Source: an uncultured Eubacteriales bacterium (lineage in GTDB: Bacteria; Bacillota_A; Clostridia; Oscillospirales; CAG-272). From it: a DNA stretch of 8,770 nucleotides. The translations under genes were made by a program, and so were the position numbers. The stretch lies in contig USKS01000043.1 in assembly GCA_900555345.1 (NCBI GenBank), positions 1 through 8,770 on the forward strand. The letters are read 5' to 3'. Below are positions 5,491-8,770 of this stretch, piece after piece; the first letter of the stretch is position 1, and every line of letters starts with the position of its first letter. The notes beneath the pieces were generated by a model. The model saw nothing but the letters and a program-made list of their open reading frames with translations, was not told the origin of the DNA and did not search any database.

Positions 5491-5496
5491 GGTGCG

Positions 5497-5504
5497 CCGC
5501 CTTT
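5497..5504 (-). promoter_or_regulatory. Ribosome site that sets the TTG start of the exonuclease
   Basis: AAAGGCGG lies 6 bases before the TTG and overlaps the TGA stop of the YhcH-family gene. It supports the unusual start codon and coupling of the two genes. Confidence 0.6.
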
Positions 5505-5953
5505 CAGACAGGTATCTTGAAAACTGCCTTTTTCACGGAATCTGCCTTGTAGTGCAGCCCCGGGCGGTGCGCGTCGCAGGGGGCAAAATATGCAAATGTG
5601 CCCGCTGTCGCCCAAATCGTCGCGTAGTAACCGCCGCAGCAGTCGAAAAGCTCAAAATCGTCTTCCTCATTGTAGCCGCTGCCGCCGCTTACCATTTCAA
5701 TGGACGCGCCGTCCATACGCTCATCGCCGGCGACTACTATCTGAAGATCGGCATATTTTCTGTGTGCCTCCCACTTGTCGGGCGCGGGATAAGACTCATA
5801 CTCGCTGATGTTCACGAATATGCCCTCTCCCACATCGGTTCTGCCAATGGGCAGCGACGCAAGATCGTGAGCTTTCAGAAACTCGCATACGGTTTTAACC
5901 GCGGGGCATACCCCCGCATAGCTTTCAAGATTTGTCAGCTTATCACAGAACAT
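5504..5953 (-). CDS. YhcH/YjgK/YiaL family protein (EbgC-like cupin)
   Basis: The 149-residue protein is full length for this double-stranded beta-helix family, which includes the EbgC accessory subunit of evolved beta-galactosidase. It shows the family motifs WEAHRKYADLQIVVAGDE (61-78; Glu62, His64, Asp69, Gln71) and FAPCDAHRPGL (123-133; Pro125, Asp127, His129, Pro131), then VKKAVFKI at the end. Members are cytoplasmic, metal-binding and linked to handling of sugars such as sialic acids or galactosides. The exact reaction here is unknown. The ATG at 5953 begins two bases after the TGA of the DUF4340 gene, and its AGAGGAGG ribosome site lies inside that gene's last codons, so translation is coupled. 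Its place in a Gld-type ABC operon rather than a sugar operon suggests a chance merger or a broader role. Confidence 0.9.
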   Translation of the reverse strand: MFCDKLTNLESYAGVCPAVKTVCEFLKAHDLASLPIGRTDVGEGIFVNISEYESYPAPDKWEAHRKYADLQIVVAGDERMDGASIEMVSGGSGYNEEDDFELFDCCGGYYATIWATAGTFAYFAPCDAHRPGLHYKADSVKKAVFKIPV

Positions 5954-5955
5954 TT

Positions 5956-6996
5956 TCAGTCCTCCTCTGCCGCTCCGGAGCCCTCTCCGGGAACGTAGTC
6001 AATAAAATCAAATACCGCGCCCACCGATGCGGAGTCGGAATAGTAGACCATATCCGAGCCCTCGGGCGAATAATAGCAGCAGGTCTCGCTGCCCTCGGTG
6101 CCGTCCGCCTCCTTGAGCGACTGCACAAACGACTTGCCTATACGAAGCGTATACGATACGTCGTCGCTGCCGGTATAATCGTTTCCGTCCTCATCCGTGT
6201 AAGTGGTGGACTTCACATAATTCACCGTAACGGTCGCGGATGACGCGTCTATACCGTACTCCGACGACATATCTTCGGCGTTTGCATAATATGTTGCTCT
6301 GCTTGTAAGGTTTAAAACCTTTACATAGCCGAGAAGCTCGTCTATGCCGTCGGAATCGGTCACGGTGTTCGTTTTGCCGTCGGCGGTCTTCAGCGTGATC
6401 TCTTTAACGTCCGTTGACTTGATTCCGTCCGCCGTCAGCGGGAATGCCTCGCTGCGGCACAGATCGTCAAGCTTTGCGGCAAGGGTCTCAGCGACCGAGG
6501 TCTCCGTGAGATACACGTTGTCATCGCCGCTGACGCTGAGATACTGGCAGTTTTTATAGCTGTTTATATCGCCGAAAAGATATGTGACGCTTGTGCCGTC
6601 GGAAAACGTTGCGACCGCTCTGACGCCCGGGGCATCAAGACCGTATTCAGCCTCGGTGCCCTGTCTGTCCGGAGCGATTTCGACGCTTGCCGAAATTTTT
6701 GAAAGCGTCTGCGCAATGTCAGAAAGCTTCTCCTGATTGACGGGGAAATGCTCATCATCGTCGTACACCCATTCGTCGTTAACGTACGAGAACGAAAGTC
6801 TGCCCGCCTTGGTGGTTATCTCCGCCGACGTTACCGTAAGCGAGGATTTGTCAATAACCACAACGGAGGTATCCTTGTTTTTTTCTTCCTCCTGCACCTT
6901 GTTGTAATGCTTCAGCGCGAATGTAGCGCCCACAAGGACGCCCAGAACGCAAAGCATTGCAGCAAGAGCGATTATCTTACCTTTTTTCTTTTTCAT
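5956..6996 (-). CDS. DUF4340 membrane-anchored protein of a GldFG-type ABC system
   Basis: A 346-residue protein with a lysine-rich N-terminus (KKKKGK), one membrane segment at about residues 8-28, and the rest predicted outside the membrane. The pattern VINDEW-like (here YVNDEWVYDDD), FPVNQEKLSDIAQTLSKI, then YGLDAPGVRAVATFSDG and YLFGD is the DUF4340 repeat. Such proteins accompany GldG-like auxiliary subunits of ABC-2 exporters; their substrate is not known. The C-terminal end is acidic. The ATG at 6996 is four bases beyond the GldG stop (7001), with only a weak ribosome site (AGAAAG), so coupling to GldG is likely. No lipobox cysteine follows the hydrophobic segment. Confidence 0.85.
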   Translation of the reverse strand: MKKKKGKIIALAAMLCVLGVLVGATFALKHYNKVQEEEKNKDTSVVVIDKSSLTVTSAEITTKAGRLSFSYVNDEWVYDDDEHFPVNQEKLSDIAQTLSKISASVEIAPDRQGTEAEYGLDAPGVRAVATFSDGTSVTYLFGDINSYKNCQYLSVSGDDNVYLTETSVAETLAAKLDDLCRSEAFPLTADGIKSTDVKEITLKTADGKTNTVTDSDGIDELLGYVKVLNLTSRATYYANAEDMSSEYGIDASSATVTVNYVKSTTYTDEDGNDYTGSDDVSYTLRIGKSFVQSLKEADGTEGSETCCYYSPEGSDMVYYSDSASVGAVFDFIDYVPGEGSGAAEED

Positions 6997-7000
6997 TTTT

Positions 7001-8539
7001 TCACTTTCTTCGTCTTGATGCCCAGACCGCGATACCCACGATTATTGTGCAGACGGGGATTGCTATGCAGCAAACGGCGATGAACGTTCTCTGCTGCACG
7101 GGAGTCACCGTGAGGTAGCTCTGCGACATTTCTTTTCCGATAAGTGATATTCTGTCGTTCTTTTCACAGGTTTTTGTGAGGATCGCGTTGAACAGATATG
7201 AGTTGCCCGTGCCGCTTGCGTAGTTTGCGTCAAATACCGCAGGGCTTGCAAACCATATAAGCTCACCTTTGGACGCTCCGGTATCGTCCTTCAGAACAGA
7301 CTGGTATGCAAGGGAGTATTTGCTTCTCACGGCATCGTCCGTATCGGGCTGTCCGTCTCCGTTTTCGTCCCTGTATACAAAGGCCTTGTCGGAGGTCTCA
7401 AGCAGCGAGTATGTCTCAACGGAGCTCTCGGCGCCCTCGGTGTCGGCAGTCGTGATAGCGTGGCTCATTATCATATAGAAATAATAGTTTGTGTTGTCAA
7501 GAGCAGATGTAATGCCGTTTCCGGTAATGCCGGCAAGTATCCAGTTTACATAGTTGTAGTAGTGAGATTTCTCGTCCTCAAGTATCTGCTCTTCAATAGC
7601 GCGAAGCCCCATGAACTTACAGAAGCCCGCAAGATTGGGCATTTTCTCTTCTCCGTATGCTTCGACATAAGTCGTAAGAATAACGTTTCCGCCGCCCTTT
7701 ACATACGTTTTGAGCGCCTCTGCCTCATCCGCGCTTATATCGGTCTGAGGTGCGTTTATAAGCACCGCACGCGCGTTCTCCGGAACGGCGACGCTTTCTC
7801 CGCCCTGCAGCGCAAGCTCTTTAAGCTCCACGTTTTCATCTTTGCAGAGCTTGCCGAAGCCTTCGTCCTCTCCGAGGGATGTTTCACCGTGTCCGCTGAG
7901 CTCGTACACTACGGGCAGAGTCTCCTGCATAACGTAGTCTATTGCGCCGGTAACGGCATTCTCGGCAAAGAAATAATTTGTAGCGGCAGGCAGTGTCTGA
8001 CCGTAATAGGAATAATACTGCGCCATCTGATTATACTCGTTGAGCGACATATACTGTCCCTCATAGCCGCTTATCTCGCACATGAAGATCTCATCCGCCG
8101 TGACGGTCTTTGAGCGGCGCTCGCTGCCGTCGTCGTTCAGCGACTTGACCGTTATCATGTTCTGCGATACGGTCTTGTCCTGCACGTTGGTCTCGACTAT
8201 ATCAACGGTCTTTACGGTTATATGAGAGCTTGCCTCGGCATATCTCTGCAGTATGCCCGAGATATAATTCGTGTTTGAGGTCTCCGTCGTGCTCGTCTTG
8301 CTGCCGTCAACGTAGTGGGTTATGACAATATCCGTGTCGAGACGGCTGAGTATATCCTTCGTTTCGCTGCCGATGGACATAAGTCCCGTTTTGGTCGTAT
8401 CGGGGTGCAGAACAGACTCGGGCAGCTGAGCCACGAGAATGTTGAGCACTATGACAATGGCAAGCGCCACCGCCGATATCACCAGTGCGAATGAGCCTTT
8501 TTTAAGAGCCTTTTTGTTGAACTTCTTTTCGTTTTTCAT
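7001..8539 (-). CDS. GldG-like ABC transporter auxiliary protein
   Basis: A 512-residue protein with a basic N-terminus, a membrane segment at about 17-37, a large extracytoplasmic region, a second membrane segment at about 485-507 and a basic tail (RRRK). This is the layout of the PF09822 / GldG family. VYELSGHGE (211-219), followed by VLINAPQTDISADEAEAL and VKGGGNVIL (about 259-288), is the GATase-like domain of the family. The family works with an ABC-2 permease and ATPase, known in Bacteroidota as GldA/F/G for gliding and secretion. In Clostridia the function is not known. An acidic loop DENGDGQPDTDD (391-402) looks like an EF-hand or dockerin-type calcium loop. The ATG at 8539 follows AGGAGG, 17 bases after the permease stop. 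Confidence 0.88.
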   Translation of the reverse strand: MKNEKKFNKKALKKGSFALVISAVALAIVIVLNILVAQLPESVLHPDTTKTGLMSIGSETKDILSRLDTDIVITHYVDGSKTSTTETSNTNYISGILQRYAEASSHITVKTVDIVETNVQDKTVSQNMITVKSLNDDGSERRSKTVTADEIFMCEISGYEGQYMSLNEYNQMAQYYSYYGQTLPAATNYFFAENAVTGAIDYVMQETLPVVYELSGHGETSLGEDEGFGKLCKDENVELKELALQGGESVAVPENARAVLINAPQTDISADEAEALKTYVKGGGNVILTTYVEAYGEEKMPNLAGFCKFMGLRAIEEQILEDEKSHYYNYVNWILAGITGNGITSALDNTNYYFYMIMSHAITTADTEGAESSVETYSLLETSDKAFVYRDENGDGQPDTDDAVRSKYSLAYQSVLKDDTGASKGELIWFASPAVFDANYASGTGNSYLFNAILTKTCEKNDRISLIGKEMSQSYLTVTPVQQRTFIAVCCIAIPVCTIIVGIAVWASRRRK

Positions 8540-8556
8540 ATTCCAAGACCCTCCTC

Positions 8557-8770
8557 TCAGCTCCAGCGCCGTTTTTCAAACGACTGCACGGTAAAGAATA
8601 CGAACAGCGCCGCAACGCTTACATAATACAGCGCGCAGCTCCAGTCGGGGTAGCCGTAGCCAATATCGTACATACGGCGGAAAATGCTCACTGCCCCGCA
8701 AAGCCCGCCGAGGAAGCCGGTGAGCGACGAGGTGATGTTTCCGATAATGTACAGAAGGATGATCACGGCA
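8557..8770 (-). CDS. ABC-2 type permease, GldF-like (partial, C-terminus only)
   Basis: The last 70 or so residues of a membrane protein that continues past the window edge. The visible part holds two hydrophobic stretches joined by FRRMYDIGYGYPDWSCALYY and ends in FFTVQSFEKRRWS. This is the closing helix and Arg-rich end seen in ABC-2 permeases of the GldF type, where DxxxG and a YY pair precede the last helix. Its place upstream of GldG and DUF4340 supports this. The ATPase gene is expected further upstream, outside the window. Confidence 0.75.
   Translation of the reverse strand, partial: AVIILLYIIGNITSSLTGFLGGLCGAVSIFRRMYDIGYGYPDWSCALYYVSVAALFVFFTVQSFEKRRWS

Noticed and set aside
5060..5998. 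A 312-codon plus-strand open frame
   Set aside because: It is opposite the exonuclease and YhcH-family genes, both of which show full catalytic or family motifs on the minus strand.
7460..8113. A 217-codon plus-strand open frame
   Set aside because: It is antisense to the GldG-like gene and shows no family pattern.

Overview
The window reads as chromosome from an anaerobic Gram-positive of the Clostridia, probably close to Oscillospiraceae. This rests on strong AGGAGG-type ribosome sites, sigma-A-like promoters with an extended -10, a tRNA with encoded CCA, mid-range G+C, and a GldF/GldG/DUF4340 ABC-2 module of the clostridial type. No species can be named from the sequence alone. Almost every protein gene lies on the minus strand. 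Only a tRNA and one small gene lie on the plus strand.

Layout. (1) 1-1996, minus: a two-gene operon with a clear promoter at 2032-2060. It encodes an amidohydrolase-2 family TIM-barrel protein, then an L-arabinose/L-fucose isomerase-fold protein cut by the window edge. It is probably a small carbohydrate catabolic unit of unknown substrate. (2) 2127-4014, minus: tsaE, tsaB and rpiB, a housekeeping operon for the tRNA t6A modification plus a pentose-phosphate isomerase. It starts at a promoter at 3986-4014 and ends at a strong hairpin at 2127-2169. (3) 4042-4194, plus: tRNA-Arg(CCG) with its own promoter and terminator, divergent from tsaE. (4) 4195-4852, plus: an AT-richer accessory insert. 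It holds an array of short direct repeats (GTGATATT) separated by small self-complementary segments, a larger branched inverted repeat with reversed copies of the same motif, and a solitary four-helix-bundle protein gene of the 23S rRNA intervening-sequence (S23/TIGR02436) type with its own promoter. (5) 4853-8770, minus: the end of a larger operon. In transcription order it holds the C-terminus of an ABC-2 permease, a GldG-like auxiliary protein, a DUF4340 membrane-anchored protein, a YhcH/YjgK/YiaL family protein and a DEDDh exonuclease. It stops at a bidirectional terminator shared with the four-helix-bundle gene.

The ordinary genes are packed, with intergenic gaps of 2-36 bases inside operons and 113 bases between tsaB and rpiB. 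The one stretch with unexplained structure is region 4. It sits exactly between the terminator of the tRNA and the terminator of the converging operon, which looks like a safe insertion site. Its repeat array, its inverted repeat and the four-helix-bundle gene may form one unit of undescribed function. Linking the protein to the repeats is my inference from position and structure.
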